From the NCBI RefSeq assembly GCF_942548115.1, contig NZ_OW824151.1, positions 1,736,001-1,800,000 on the forward strand: 64,000 nucleotides of DNA. Reading direction: 5' to 3'. The position numbers and the translations under genes are program-made. The notes below the pieces were generated by a model that was given only the letters and a program-made list of their open reading frames with translations, made no database searches and was not told the DNA's origin. Origin of the DNA: Aeromicrobium sp. Leaf245 (GTDB lineage: Bacteria; Actinomycetota; Actinomycetes; Propionibacteriales; Nocardioidaceae). This document shows, piece after piece, positions 44,052 through 53,097 of this stretch. The first letter of the stretch is position 1. Every line of letters starts with the position of its first letter.

Positions 44052-45086
44052 ATGGCGGACAGGTTGGCCGTCGGCATCGACATCGGCGGCACCAAGATCG
44101 CGGCCGGCGTGGTCGACGAGGACGGACGGGTCGTCGCCCGCACCCGCCGCGAGACGCCCACGACCGAGCCGGAGGCCGTGCTCGACGCGATCACCGAGAT
44201 CACGGCGGAGTTCCGCGCCGAGCTCCCGGTCAAGGCCGTGGGCATCGGCGCCGCAGGCTTCGTCGACGCGTCGCAGTCGACCGTCCTCTTCGCGCCGCAC
44301 CTGGCGTGGCGGCACGAGCCGCTGCGCGACCGGGTCGCCCGCCGGACGATGCTGCCCGTGATGGTCGACAACGACGCCAACACCAGCGGTTGGGCCGAGT
44401 GGCGGTTCGGGGCCGCGCAGAACGAGCCCGACCTGGTCCTCATCACGCTCGGCACCGGCATCGGCGGCGCGCTCGTCATCGACGGACTGCCGTACCGCGG
44501 CCACTTCGGCATCGCGGGGGAGTTCGGGCACATGCAGGTCGTGCCCGGCGGCAACCGGTGCGAGTGCGGGAACCTCGGTTGCTGGGAGCAGTACGCCAGC
44601 GGGCGCGTGCTCGGACGTCGGGCGGCGGCGGCGGTGGCCGAGGGCTCGCCCATCGGCCGCCGGCTGGCCGAGGCCGCCGGTGGGGCCGATCGCGTCGAGG
44701 GGGCGCACGTCACTCCGCTCGCGCAGGACGGCGACGAGGAGGCGATCTCCTGGATCGCCGACGTCGGCGACTGGCTCGGCGTCGGCATGGCCAACCTCGC
44801 CGCGGCGCTCGACCCCGGTCTGTTCGTCGTCGGCGGAGGGGTGAGCGACGCCGGCGAGATGCTGCTGGGCCCGGCACGCGAGGCCTACTCGCGCACGCTG
44901 ACGGGTCGCGGCTACCGGTCCGAGGCCCGGATCGTCCGCGCGCACCTCGGCCCCGAGGCCGGGCTGATCGGCGCGGCCGACATGGCCCGACTCACAGCGC
45001 GGCGCCGTCGTCCGGCCAATCCCGCTGCGAGGGTCCGTGTTCGGGCAGCTGCGCGATCAAGTAGATCGCCGAGGCGACGAAGGTGA
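44052..45086 (+). CDS. ROK family kinase (glucokinase), copy 2
   Basis: 344 residues; start ATG 44052, one base after copy 1. Motifs: VGIDIGGTKIAAGVV, MVDNDANTSGWAEWRFG, GIAGEFGHMQVVPGG and the ROK zinc site RCECGNLGCWEQYASG. Glucokinase is the most likely activity, matching the nearby phosphofructokinase. The final 25 residues are a basic Arg/Ser/Pro tail with no homology; this part overlaps the convergent membrane-protein gene by 95 bp, so the natural stop codon could be challenged. Confidence 0.88.
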   Translation: MADRLAVGIDIGGTKIAAGVVDEDGRVVARTRRETPTTEPEAVLDAITEITAEFRAELPVKAVGIGAAGFVDASQSTVLFAPHLAWRHEPLRDRVARRTMLPVMVDNDANTSGWAEWRFGAAQNEPDLVLITLGTGIGGALVIDGLPYRGHFGIAGEFGHMQVVPGGNRCECGNLGCWEQYASGRVLGRRAAAAVAEGSPIGRRLAEAAGGADRVEGAHVTPLAQDGDEEAISWIADVGDWLGVGMANLAAALDPGLFVVGGGVSDAGEMLLGPAREAYSRTLTGRGYRSEARIVRAHLGPEAGLIGAADMARLTARRRRPANPAARVRVRAAARSSRSPRRRR

Positions 45087-45483
45087 GGGCCGCGCCGAGC
45101 AGGACGGGGCTGGACAACCACTGACCCGCCAGCGAGGCGAACATGAGCAGCAGCGGCGATCCCACCAGGCCGCCCCAGGCGACGGCTCGCCCACGGTGCA
45201 TGGGCCGACCCGGACCCGGGTCGACCCGACGGTAGAACTGCTCGTCCACCGGGTCGGGCTCGTCGTCGAGCTCGAACGGCTCGGGCTCGGCAGGCTCCTC
45301 GACCGGTGCCGGGTCGGGCTCGTCGGCCTCCGCGGGGAAGGGCAGGTCGAGGTCGAGGCGGCTGACGATGTCGTCGAACGCGTCGCGCCCGCCCTCGTCG
45401 GGACCGTCGCCCGGTGCGTTCCCGTCCGGTCCTGTGTCGCCCGGCCCTCGCCCGCCCGAGCCGGGGCCGCCCACGTCAGCCAC
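44992..45483 (-). CDS. Predicted membrane protein with acidic N-terminus
   Basis: 163 residues. The first 100 are disordered and rich in Asp/Glu/Pro (EPAEPEPFELDDEPDPVDEQ), then two transmembrane helices (WGGLVGSPLLLMFASLAG and SPVLLGAALTFVASAIYLIAQL). I have no family name. It overlaps the convergent ROK gene by 95 bp, and its start (ATG 45483) overlaps the alpha/beta hydrolase gene by 8 bp, indicating co-transcription. The codon pattern favours this frame in the membrane part. Confidence 0.7.
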   Translation of the reverse strand: MADVGGPGSGGRGPGDTGPDGNAPGDGPDEGGRDAFDDIVSRLDLDLPFPAEADEPDPAPVEEPAEPEPFELDDEPDPVDEQFYRRVDPGPGRPMHRGRAVAWGGLVGSPLLLMFASLAGQWLSSPVLLGAALTFVASAIYLIAQLPEHGPSQRDWPDDGAAL

Positions 45484-46276
45484 CGGCGCGTCCCGGCCCT
45501 GCGTGCTCGGCGATGAAGGCGGCGGAGCGCTCGAAGATCTGCGGAGCGTCGTTGTCGAGGGTGGCCACGTGGTAGCTGTTCTCGAGCGTGACGAACTCCC
45601 CGAGCCCGGGGCGCAGCCCTTCGCGCACCAGCGACAGGGTGCTGTCGTCGACGACGTGGTCGTCGGTGGAGCGGAAGAAGAGCACCGGGGCCTTGATCCG
45701 TCCGAGGTCGGCCCGCACGTCGCCCCAGAGCTGCATCATCGAGTGCAGGGCCCTCAGCGGCGTGCGGTCGTACGCGTTCTCCTCGATCCCCGGCTTCTTG
45801 ATGTCGCCACCGATCGCCTCGAGCGAGGGGACGACCCACTTGAGGAGGGGGACGGCCTTCAGTCGCGGGTCGCGCGAGGCGATGGCGGGATTGACCACGA
45901 CCACCGCGTCGACGTCGTGCGGACGCTGCTCGGCCAGCCGCAGGGCGAGGCAGCCGCCCATGGAGAGCCCACCTACGACGACCCGCTCGCAGGTGTCGCG
46001 CAGGATGTCCAGCTCGGTCTCGAGCGCGCCGTACCAGTCCGACCAGGTGGTGCGGTTCATCTGCTGCCACGTCGTGCCGTGGCCGGGCAGACGGGGCACC
46101 CGCACCGTGTAGCCCCGGTCGGCGAGGTCGCGACCCCAGGGGACCATCGAGTACGGCGAGCCGGTGAAGCCGTGGCTCAGCAGGACCCCGACGGGTCCGC
46201 CGTCGCTCGTGAAGGGCTCGGCTCCCGGCACGACGGAGGGCTGCGACGCGCTGGATCCGGAGGAGGTGGGGCTCAT
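45476..46276 (-). CDS. Alpha/beta hydrolase (carboxylesterase / monoacylglycerol lipase type)
   Basis: 266 residues from the ATG at 46276 (GGGAGG eight bases upstream). Serine hydrolase motifs: HGFTGSPYSM (oxyanion turn), nucleophile elbow VVGGLSMGGCLALR, a catalytic Asp in FFRSTDDHVVDD and the His in NSYHVATLDND. The size and the YSM-like lid resemble EstD/BD-FAE esterases that cleave monoacylglycerols. It lies between the membrane-protein gene and the divergent plsC-like gene. Confidence 0.87.
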   Translation of the reverse strand: MSPTSSGSSASQPSVVPGAEPFTSDGGPVGVLLSHGFTGSPYSMVPWGRDLADRGYTVRVPRLPGHGTTWQQMNRTTWSDWYGALETELDILRDTCERVVVGGLSMGGCLALRLAEQRPHDVDAVVVVNPAIASRDPRLKAVPLLKWVVPSLEAIGGDIKKPGIEENAYDRTPLRALHSMMQLWGDVRADLGRIKAPVLFFRSTDDHVVDDSTLSLVREGLRPGLGEFVTLENSYHVATLDNDAPQIFERSAAFIAEHAGPGRAGG

Positions 46277-46356
46277 GGATGCATCCTCCCTCACGGTGTC
46301 GCCACCGTGCACCCCCCTGAGCGCGGTAGTGTCCGGGTGACGCTGAGGAGGCGACG

Positions 46357-47109
46357 TTGTTCTACTGGTTCCTGAAGTTCCTGGCGCTGGGTCCGCTGTT
46401 GAAGCTGATCTTCCGGCCCTGGGCCGAGGGCACCGAGAACGTGCCCAAGGACGGGGCGGTCATCCTGGCCAGCAACCACCTGTCCTACAGCGACTGGCTC
46501 TTCATGCCGCTGGTCATCCCGCGTCGCGTGACCTTCGTGGCCAAGGCCGAGTACTTCGAGTCGCCCGGCATCAAGGGCTGGTTCCAGAAGAAGTTCTTCT
46601 CCGGTGCAGGCCAGGTCCCGATCGACCGGTCGAGCGGCTCCGCCGCCGCCGGCGCCATCGCGACCCAGCTGCGGCTGCTCTCCGAGGGCGAGGTGTGCGG
46701 GATCTACCCCGAGGGCACCCGCTCCCACGACGGCAAGCTGTACCGCGGTCGCACGGGCGTCGCGCGGATCGCGCTGGAGGCGGGCGTACCGGTCATCCCG
46801 CTCGCCGTCATCAACACCGACGTCGTCGCGCCCCCCGGCAAGGTCTTCGGCAAGATGGCTCGCCCGGGCGTCCGCTTCGGCGAGCCGCTCGACTTCAGCC
46901 GCTACGAGGGCCTCGAGGGCGATCGCTTCATCCTGCGCGCCGTCACCGACGAGATCATGTACGAGATCATGCGCCTCTCCGGCCAGGAGTACGTCGACCT
47001 CTACGCCCAGGACGCCAAGAAGCGCGACAAGGAGTCGGAGCGCGCGGCCGCCAAGGCGGTCGAGCGCGCCGAGTCCGACGAGGTGTGGGACCAGATCAAG
47101 CCCGAGTGA
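46357..47109 (+). CDS. 1-acyl-glycerol-3-phosphate acyltransferase (PlsC-like)
   Basis: 250 residues with the acyltransferase blocks: ILASNHLSYSDWLFM (NHxxxD), GQVPIDRSSGSAAAGAI, and CGIYPEGTRSHDG (block III EGTRS). The N-terminal stretch FYWFLKFLALGPLLKLIF suggests peripheral membrane binding. TTG start at 46357 with GAGGAGG upstream and TAGTGT at about 46327 as -10. The C-terminus is a charged helix (DAKKRDKESERAAAKAVERA). In mycobacteria related genes lie near aroG. Confidence 0.9.
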   Translation: MFYWFLKFLALGPLLKLIFRPWAEGTENVPKDGAVILASNHLSYSDWLFMPLVIPRRVTFVAKAEYFESPGIKGWFQKKFFSGAGQVPIDRSSGSAAAGAIATQLRLLSEGEVCGIYPEGTRSHDGKLYRGRTGVARIALEAGVPVIPLAVINTDVVAPPGKVFGKMARPGVRFGEPLDFSRYEGLEGDRFILRAVTDEIMYEIMRLSGQEYVDLYAQDAKKRDKESERAAAKAVERAESDEVWDQIKPE

Positions 47110-47163
47110 GGCCCACCCCGGCACGAGGCGGGCACGACGTCGGTACCGACGAAGGAGCGAGCC

Positions 47164-48201
47164 ATGCGGATCGGAGTACTGACCGGGGGCGGTGACTGCC
47201 CCGGACTCAACGCGGTGATCCGGGCGGTGGTCCGCAAGGGGGTCCAGACGTTCGATGACGAGTTCATCGGCTTCCGTGACGGCTGGCGCGGCCCGCTCGA
47301 GGACGACGCCCGCGAGCTGGGCGTCGCCGACGTCCGGGGCATCCTGCCGCGTGGCGGCACCATCCTGGGCTCGTCGCGGACCAACCCGTTCGCCGTCGAG
47401 GGCGGCGTGGAGCGGATCCGCGCGACGCTCGAGTCCCGCGGCTGCGACGCACTGATCGCCATCGGTGGCGAGGACACCCTCGGGGTCGCCACCCGCCTCG
47501 CCGAGCTCGGCGTGGCCGTCGTCGGCGTGCCGAAGACCATCGACAACGACCTGTCGGGGACCGACTTCACGTTCGGCTTCGACACCGCCGTCAACATCGC
47601 CACCGAGGCGATCGACCGGCTGCACACGACGGCCGAGTCGCACCACCGGGTGCTGGTGGTGGAGGTCATGGGGCGCCACGCCGGCTGGATCGCCCTGCAC
47701 TCCGGGCTCGCCGGGGGCGCGAACATCATCCTGATCCCGGAACGGCCGTTCGACATCGACAAGGTCTGCGCGCAGGTGGAGAGCCGGTTCGCCACAAGGT
47801 TCTCGCCCATCGTGGTCGTGTCCGAGGGAGCAGTGCCGATCGCCTCGCCCGACGGCACGGGCATGACGCTGCAGTCCGGCGAGAAGGATGCCTTCGGCCA
47901 CGTGCGGCTCGGTGGCGTGGGGGAGCGGCTGGCGCAGGAGATCGAGGAGCGCACCGGCAAGGAGGCGCGGGCCGTGGTGCTGGGCCACGTGCAGCGCGGC
48001 GGCACCCCGACCGCGTTCGACCGGTGGCTCGCCACCCGCCTGGGGCTGCACGCCATCCAGGCCGTGCACGACGGCGACTTCGGCATGATGATGGCGTTGC
48101 GTGGCACCGACATCGTCCGGGTCCCGCTCAGCGAGGGGACCGGTGAGCTCAAGCTCGTCCGGCCCGAGCTCTACGAGGAGGCCGAGGTGCTGTTCGGATG
48201 A
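47164..48201 (+). CDS. pfkA: 6-phosphofructokinase, actinobacterial PPi-type signature residues
   Basis: 345 residues. Motifs: IGVLTGGGDCPGLNAVIRAV, then LIAIGGEDTLGVATRLAELG (Glu-Asp where ATP enzymes have GGDGS), VGVPKTIDNDLSGTDFTFG and the C-terminal VQRGGTPTAFDRWLATRLG. Asp at the Gly104 position and Lys in PKTIDN are hallmarks of PPi-dependent PFK, as known from Amycolatopsis. The cofactor is thus probably pyrophosphate, but activity is not proven here. Stop overlaps DUF427 by 4 bp. Good ribosome binding site AAGGAGCG. Confidence 0.9.
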   Translation: MRIGVLTGGGDCPGLNAVIRAVVRKGVQTFDDEFIGFRDGWRGPLEDDARELGVADVRGILPRGGTILGSSRTNPFAVEGGVERIRATLESRGCDALIAIGGEDTLGVATRLAELGVAVVGVPKTIDNDLSGTDFTFGFDTAVNIATEAIDRLHTTAESHHRVLVVEVMGRHAGWIALHSGLAGGANIILIPERPFDIDKVCAQVESRFATRFSPIVVVSEGAVPIASPDGTGMTLQSGEKDAFGHVRLGGVGERLAQEIEERTGKEARAVVLGHVQRGGTPTAFDRWLATRLGLHAIQAVHDGDFGMMMALRGTDIVRVPLSEGTGELKLVRPELYEEAEVLFG

Positions 48202-48677
48202 GTGAAGGACGCGACGTCGAGGACGTCTGGAGCTACCCGCGACCGCCTGCAGTCGAGCCCAGCGACGAGCTGGTCGTCGTCGAGCTCGGTGGTGTCGAGA
48301 TCCTGCGGACCACGCACAGCTACCGCGTGCTCGAGACCAGTCACCCGCCGACCTACTACCTGCCCGTCGACGCCGTGGCCGAGGGCGTGCTCCGGCCGAT
48401 CGCCGGCACCACGGTCTGCGAGTTCAAGGGTGAGGCGAGCTACTGGGACCTCGTCGTCGGCGACCGCGTCGTCCCCGCCGGAGCCTGGACCTACCCCCGG
48501 CCCCGGCCCGGCTACGAGATGCTCCTCGACCACCTGGCCCTCTACCCCGGCCGCATGGACCGCTGCACCGTCGACGGCGAGGTCGTCCAGGCCCAGGACG
48601 GCGACTTCTACGGCGGCTGGATCACCTCGCGCGTGAGCGGACCGTTCAAGGGGGCTCCGGGAACGCTGGGATGGTAG
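48198..48677 (+). CDS. DUF427 family protein
   Basis: 159 residues, ATG overlapping the pfkA stop by 4 bp. Typical of DUF427: VELGGVEILRTTHSYRVLET, PVDAVAEGVLRPI, TVCEFKGEASYWDLVVG and the C-terminal GAPGTLGW. The fold is a small beta barrel with unknown activity. Coupling to a glycolytic gene has no known explanation. Confidence 0.88.
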   Translation: MSEGRDVEDVWSYPRPPAVEPSDELVVVELGGVEILRTTHSYRVLETSHPPTYYLPVDAVAEGVLRPIAGTTVCEFKGEASYWDLVVGDRVVPAGAWTYPRPRPGYEMLLDHLALYPGRMDRCTVDGEVVQAQDGDFYGGWITSRVSGPFKGAPGTLGW

Positions 48678-48867
48678 GCGGCTCGCGGCTCGTTCCTCGC
48701 CGCTTCGGCGGCTCCTTCGTCGCCGCCCTGGGCTCCGCCCAGCCGCCTGTCTCGCTTCGCTCGACCTGTGGTGGCTGGGGTCGCCGACCTGGGCTTCGGC
48801 CGGCAGCGTGTCGCCCCGGCGGCGTCCACGTGCGCGTGGGTGGTCGTGGGCGCGGACGGGGTCCCCG
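48678..48867. other. Intergenic repeat-like GC-rich stretch between DUF427 and aroG
   Basis: About 190 bp with no gene, beginning at the DUF427 stop (TGGTAGGCGG). It is composed of repeated CTCG/CTTCG/CGGC blocks (CTCGTTCCTCGCCGC, GGCGGCTCC, CTTCGTCGCC). The gene-free stretch after ftsI at 61896 begins with the same TGGTAGGCGG and CGTTCCTC blocks. The aroG promoter box TATCCT lies at the right end (48868-48873). Confidence 0.5.
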
Positions 48868-48879
48868 TATCCTTGACCG

Positions 48880-50214
48880 GTGAGCATTCCGAGCCTTGAC
48901 GACCTCCATGCGATGGGTGCTGCCCAGCAGCCCACGTATGCCGACCCTGCTGCGCGCGAGCGTGCGCTCGGGCAGCTGCGCCGGATGCCACCGCTCGTGT
49001 TTGCCGGCGAGTGCGACGACCTCCGCGACCGGATGGCCGCCGTGGCGCGCGGCGAGGCCTTCCTGCTGCAGGGCGGCGACTGCGCCGAGACGTTCGAGGG
49101 CGTCACCGCCGAGAACGTCCGCAACAAGCTGCGGGTGCTGCTGTCGATGGCCGTCGTGCTGACCTACGCGGCGAGCGTGCCGGTCGTCAAGCTCGGTCGC
49201 CTCGGTGGCCAGTACGCCAAGCCGCGGTCCCGCGACACCGAGACCCGTGACGGCATCACGCTGCCGGCGTACCGCGGTGACGCCGTCAACGGCTTCGACT
49301 TCACCCCCGAGTCGCGCGTGCACGACCCGCAGCGACTCGTCGACGTCTACAACGCCTCCAGTGCCACCCTGAACCTCGCCCGTGCCTTCACCACCGGTGG
49401 CTACGCGGACCTTCGCCAGATGCACGAGTGGAACAAGGACTTCGTCAAGAACAGCCCGGTCGGCGTCAGCTACGAGAAGGTCGGCGGCGAGATCGACCGC
49501 GCCCTCGCCTTCATGGACGCCATCGGCGTGGAGCCCGACGCCTTCCGCTCGGTCGACTTCTACTCCTCGCACGAGGCCCTGATCCTCGAGTACGAGCACG
49601 CCCTCACCCGCATCGACTCACGCACCGAGCAGCCGTACGACGTCTCCGGCCACTTCGTGTGGATCGGCGAGCGCACCCGTCAGCTCGACGGCGCCCACGT
49701 GGAGCTGCTGAGCCACATCGCCAACCCCATCGGCGTCAAGCTCGGCCCCACCACCTCGGCCGACGACGCGATCGCCCTCTACGAGAAGCTCAACCCCGAG
49801 CGCACGCCCGGCAAGGTCACGTTCATCACGCGGTTCGGCGCCGGCAAGATCCGCGACCTCCTGCCCGCCCTCGTCGAGAAGGTCACCGCTGCCGGGCTCG
49901 ACGTCGCGTGGGTGTGCGACCCGATGCACGGCAACACGTTCGAAGCGTCCACCGGCTACAAGACGCGGGAGTTCGACGACGTCATCGACGAGACCCGCGG
50001 CTTCTTCGAGGTGCACCGCTCGCTCGGCACGTGGCCGGGTGGCCTGCACGTCGAGCTCACCGGCGACGACGTCACCGAGTGCGTCGGTGGCGGGCGTCGG
50101 CTGTCGGCCGAGGACCTCGCGACGCGCTACGAGACGCTGTGCGACCCGCGGCTCAACCGGGAGCAGTCGCTCGAGCTCGCGTTCCTCGTCGCCGACATGC
50201 TGCGCGAGCGCTGA
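48880..50214 (+). CDS. aroG: 3-deoxy-D-arabino-heptulosonate 7-phosphate synthase, class II
   Basis: First enzyme of the shikimate pathway; 444 residues, plant-type class II. N-terminal SLDDLHAMGAAQQPTYADPA, then FLLQGGDCAETFEGVTAENV, the manganese/PEP site segments VKLGRLGGQYAKPRS and AWVCDPMHGNTFEAS, and the C-terminal GGLHVELTGDDVTECVGGGR. In mycobacteria this enzyme is regulated allosterically and works with chorismate mutase. GTG 48880 with TATCCT six bases upstream, so leaderless. The gene order (acyltransferase, aroG, PASTA kinase) matches mycobacteria. Confidence 0.95.
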   Translation: MSIPSLDDLHAMGAAQQPTYADPAARERALGQLRRMPPLVFAGECDDLRDRMAAVARGEAFLLQGGDCAETFEGVTAENVRNKLRVLLSMAVVLTYAASVPVVKLGRLGGQYAKPRSRDTETRDGITLPAYRGDAVNGFDFTPESRVHDPQRLVDVYNASSATLNLARAFTTGGYADLRQMHEWNKDFVKNSPVGVSYEKVGGEIDRALAFMDAIGVEPDAFRSVDFYSSHEALILEYEHALTRIDSRTEQPYDVSGHFVWIGERTRQLDGAHVELLSHIANPIGVKLGPTTSADDAIALYEKLNPERTPGKVTFITRFGAGKIRDLLPALVEKVTAAGLDVAWVCDPMHGNTFEASTGYKTREFDDVIDETRGFFEVHRSLGTWPGGLHVELTGDDVTECVGGGRRLSAEDLATRYETLCDPRLNREQSLELAFLVADMLRER

Positions 50215-50229
50215 CCGACCCCTCGGCGG

Positions 50230-50805
50230 TCAGCGACCGTCGAGCGGCACCCGCAGCGTCATGAGCGTGGTGGCGAGCGCGTCGTACTGCCCGCACAGCA
50301 TGAGCAGCTCGATCGCGGTCGCCTCGTCGAGGTGCTCGCGCACGCGGGCCCACGTGGCGTCGTCGAGGTCGCGGTCGTGCACCAGTGACGCCGTCGCGTC
50401 CAGCAGCACGCGCTGACGATCGGTCCAGCCGTCCCACGTGGCGTCACCGACGTGCTCGACCTGCTCGGGCGTCAGTCCCACCTTGCGGCCGATCCGTCGG
50501 TGGTGGTCGAGCTCGTAGTCGCACCCGCGCAGGGTCGCGACGTGCAGGATGACCAGCTCGGTCTCGGTGCGCGGGAGTCGTCCGAACGGCATGAGGGCCG
50601 CGCTGAACATCAGCCAGGCGCGGAACAGTCGCCGCTGGCGCCCGAGCGTGGTGAACACGTTCGGGCGGTGGCCACCGATGACGCGGCCCGCGATGCTGCT
50701 GATGCCGTGGTTGACGAGGCCGAGGTCGCGTCGGTCACCCGGACCGATGCGCGGCGCGGTGTCGATGGGCTCGGGGGAGGCAGGCGGCGTCGGGGAGGCG
50801 GTCAC
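50230..50805 (-). CDS. Carboxymuconolactone decarboxylase family (AhpD-like) protein
   Basis: 191 residues in the CMD fold: SAALMPFGRLPRTETELVIL, then HVATLRGCDYELDHHRRIG (the single Cys and the His/Glu motif), GLTPEQVEHVGDATWDG and a following helix pair. AhpD-like members are peroxidase partners, others are decarboxylases. The classic CXXC is reduced to one Cys (Cys-Asp-Tyr-Glu), so peroxidase activity is doubtful. GTG start at 50805 with TAGGCT six bases upstream, so leaderless. It is convergent with aroG. Confidence 0.85.
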   Translation of the reverse strand: MTASPTPPASPEPIDTAPRIGPGDRRDLGLVNHGISSIAGRVIGGHRPNVFTTLGRQRRLFRAWLMFSAALMPFGRLPRTETELVILHVATLRGCDYELDHHRRIGRKVGLTPEQVEHVGDATWDGWTDRQRVLLDATASLVHDRDLDDATWARVREHLDEATAIELLMLCGQYDALATTLMTLRVPLDGR

Positions 50806-50909
50806 GAGGCCAGCCTAGAGGTGCAACTGGGACGAGTGCACCAGAAACGTGCTGTGGGGTGCGTCGCCCTCGAGCCCGCGGGTGTGGATGCAGGCGCCCG
50901 ACCGCGAGG

Positions 50910-52970
50910 TCAGACGTAGATCGTGACGGTCGAGCCGACCTTGGCCTCGCCCGAGCCGGGCTCCTGGAACACGACGCGGTCGGCCCCGGGGATGCGGTTC
51001 TTCACGTCGACCTTGAAGCCGGCCTTCTCGAGAGCGGCCACGGCCTCGGTGCGGGGGCGGCCCATGACGTCGGGGACGTCGACGTTCTCGGGCCCGCGGG
51101 AGACGACGATCGTGATCGTGTCGCCCTTGAAGCGGGTGCCGTCGGACGGGGACTGGCTGATGACCACGCCCTTGTCGACGTCGTCGGAGAAGCGCTGGGT
51201 CACGTTCACGTCGAAGGAGGCGTCCTCCAGCGCCTTCACCGCGTCGGCCTGCGACTTCCCGGTCTGGTCGACCACGTCGATCGGCTGGCGACCGCGACTC
51301 ACGACGAGGTCGATCACGGTGCCGCGCTTGACCTGCTGACCGACCTTCTGGTCCACGGCGCGGACGATGCGACCCTCGGGGATCTTCTCGCTGTAGGCCT
51401 CGGTCACGTCGCCGACCTGCAGCGTCAGCTCCTCGAACGCGACGCGCGCCTGGTCCACGGTCTGTCCCTGGACGTTGGGGATCGCGTAGCGCTCCTTGCC
51501 CTTGGAGACCACGGCGTGGATCGTGTCGCCCGGCAGCAGGCGGTCGCCGGCCGCGGGGTCGGTGGAGAGCACCGTGCCGAGCGGGGCGGTCTCGGAGAAG
51601 GCTCGACGGGTGACGTCGAGCGTGAAGCCTGCGGCCTCGGCCTCCTCGGCGGCCTGGGCCTCCGCCTGGCCCACCAGCTGGGGCGTGTCGGCGTAGCGGC
51701 CCACGCCCAGCCAGTAGCCGAACGCGGCCAAAAGCAGTGCGGCGACGACCGCTGCGACCAGGAGCACGCGTCCGCGCCTGCTCGAACGGTCCTGGTCGCG
51801 GGACTGCTGGTAGTCCTCGGCGGTCATGGCGGGGTGGAGGCCCGGTGCCGCGGCGGCCGTCGCCGTCCGGCTGTCGGTCCACGTCTCGCTGCTCCACCGC
51901 ATGGTGGGCTCGGCGCGCGCGACGACCTCGCCGGTCTCGCGGTCGACGAGCACGGTCTCGCCGCCGTCGTCGAGGTCACTCGCCTCGGCCGGCGTCATCG
52001 GGCCCGTGAGCTCGCCGTCCGGTGCCTCGTGCTCGAGGTCGACGGGACGGGTCGGCTCCTCGTCGGCGGCCATCGGACGGGGCCGCAGGTCGGCGGTCAG
52101 GTCGGGGTCGTCGTCGAGCCCCTCGGCCAGGGCGCGTTCGACGAGACGCACCTGCCGCAGCAGCACGCCGGCGTCCTGCGACCGCTGGGAGCGGTCGCGG
52201 ACGGTCGCGCGGGCGACCAGGGCGTCGACGTAGGGCGGGAGGTCAGGACGCACCGCCGACGGGGCGGCGATGTCCTCGTGCACGTGCTTGTAGGCCACCT
52301 GGATGGGGGAGTCGCCCGTGTGCGGCTTGGTGCCCGTGAGCATCTCGTAGAGCAGCGCGCCGCACGCGTACACGTCGGACCGTGCGTCGGCGCCCTCGTT
52401 GACCACGATCTCGGGCGCCAGGTAGGAGACGGTGCCGATGAGCGTCCCGCCGGTGGCGGTGGTCGCGGCGCTCACGGCCCGCGCCAGGCCGAAGTCGGCG
52501 ACCTTGACCTCGCCGTCAGGCGTGATGAGGACGTTCTCGGGCTTGACGTCGCGGTGCACCAGGTGGGCCCGGTGGGCCGCCGAGAGCGCGGTGAGCACGT
52601 CGGCCAGCAGGTGCAGGGCTCGCAGGGGAGGCATCGGCGTCTCCGCGCGCATGACGTCGCGCAGGGTGCTGCCGGGGACGTACTCCATGACGAGGTAGGT
52701 GACGTCGCCGTCGCGCCCCTGGTCGAAGACCGCCACCACGCCACGGTGGTTCAGCTTGGCCGCGGCGCGGGCCTCGCGCTCGAAGCGCTGGGAGAACTCG
52801 TCGTCGTCGCCGAGGCCGGCGTGCATGACCTTGATCGCGACGGGGCGGTCGAGCCGCTCGTCGTGACCGTGGAACACGCTGGCCATGCCGCCACGGGCGA
52901 TCCGTTCGCCCACGCGGTAGCGACCGTCGAGGACGCGTCCGACGAGGGCGTCGTCGCGGATGACCGTCAC
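50910..52970 (-). CDS. Serine/threonine protein kinase with PASTA domains (PknB/PknL-like)
   Basis: 686 residues from GTG 52970, which has AGGAGG at the right distance; a GTG at 52985 is too early. Kinase domain: glycine loop IARGGMASVFHG, Lys47 in VAIKVM, catalytic VHRDVKPENVLI and KVADFGLARAV, activation segment ending SYLAPEIV. A juxtamembrane linker, one transmembrane helix (LLVAAVVAALLLAAFGYWLG) and four PASTA repeats follow, the last two with VDVPDVMGRPRTEAVAAL and a C-terminal GSTVTIYV. The PASTA repeats bind muropeptides, so the kinase senses wall state and controls growth or division. A -10 TACACT lies at 53018-53023 (minus strand). Confidence 0.93.
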   Translation of the reverse strand: MTVIRDDALVGRVLDGRYRVGERIARGGMASVFHGHDERLDRPVAIKVMHAGLGDDDEFSQRFEREARAAAKLNHRGVVAVFDQGRDGDVTYLVMEYVPGSTLRDVMRAETPMPPLRALHLLADVLTALSAAHRAHLVHRDVKPENVLITPDGEVKVADFGLARAVSAATTATGGTLIGTVSYLAPEIVVNEGADARSDVYACGALLYEMLTGTKPHTGDSPIQVAYKHVHEDIAAPSAVRPDLPPYVDALVARATVRDRSQRSQDAGVLLRQVRLVERALAEGLDDDPDLTADLRPRPMAADEEPTRPVDLEHEAPDGELTGPMTPAEASDLDDGGETVLVDRETGEVVARAEPTMRWSSETWTDSRTATAAAAPGLHPAMTAEDYQQSRDQDRSSRRGRVLLVAAVVAALLLAAFGYWLGVGRYADTPQLVGQAEAQAAEEAEAAGFTLDVTRRAFSETAPLGTVLSTDPAAGDRLLPGDTIHAVVSKGKERYAIPNVQGQTVDQARVAFEELTLQVGDVTEAYSEKIPEGRIVRAVDQKVGQQVKRGTVIDLVVSRGRQPIDVVDQTGKSQADAVKALEDASFDVNVTQRFSDDVDKGVVISQSPSDGTRFKGDTITIVVSRGPENVDVPDVMGRPRTEAVAALEKAGFKVDVKNRIPGADRVVFQEPGSGEAKVGSTVTIYV

Positions 52971-53097
52971 GCCGGACCTCCTCACGTCCGCTCCCAGGGC
53001 CGGCTGACCCTGCGACGAGTGTAGAGAACGCCCGCGCGCCGGGCGTGCTCCGCCGCCCGTGTCCTGCCCCGCTGTTCGGCCCGGACCCCCTTGCGGG

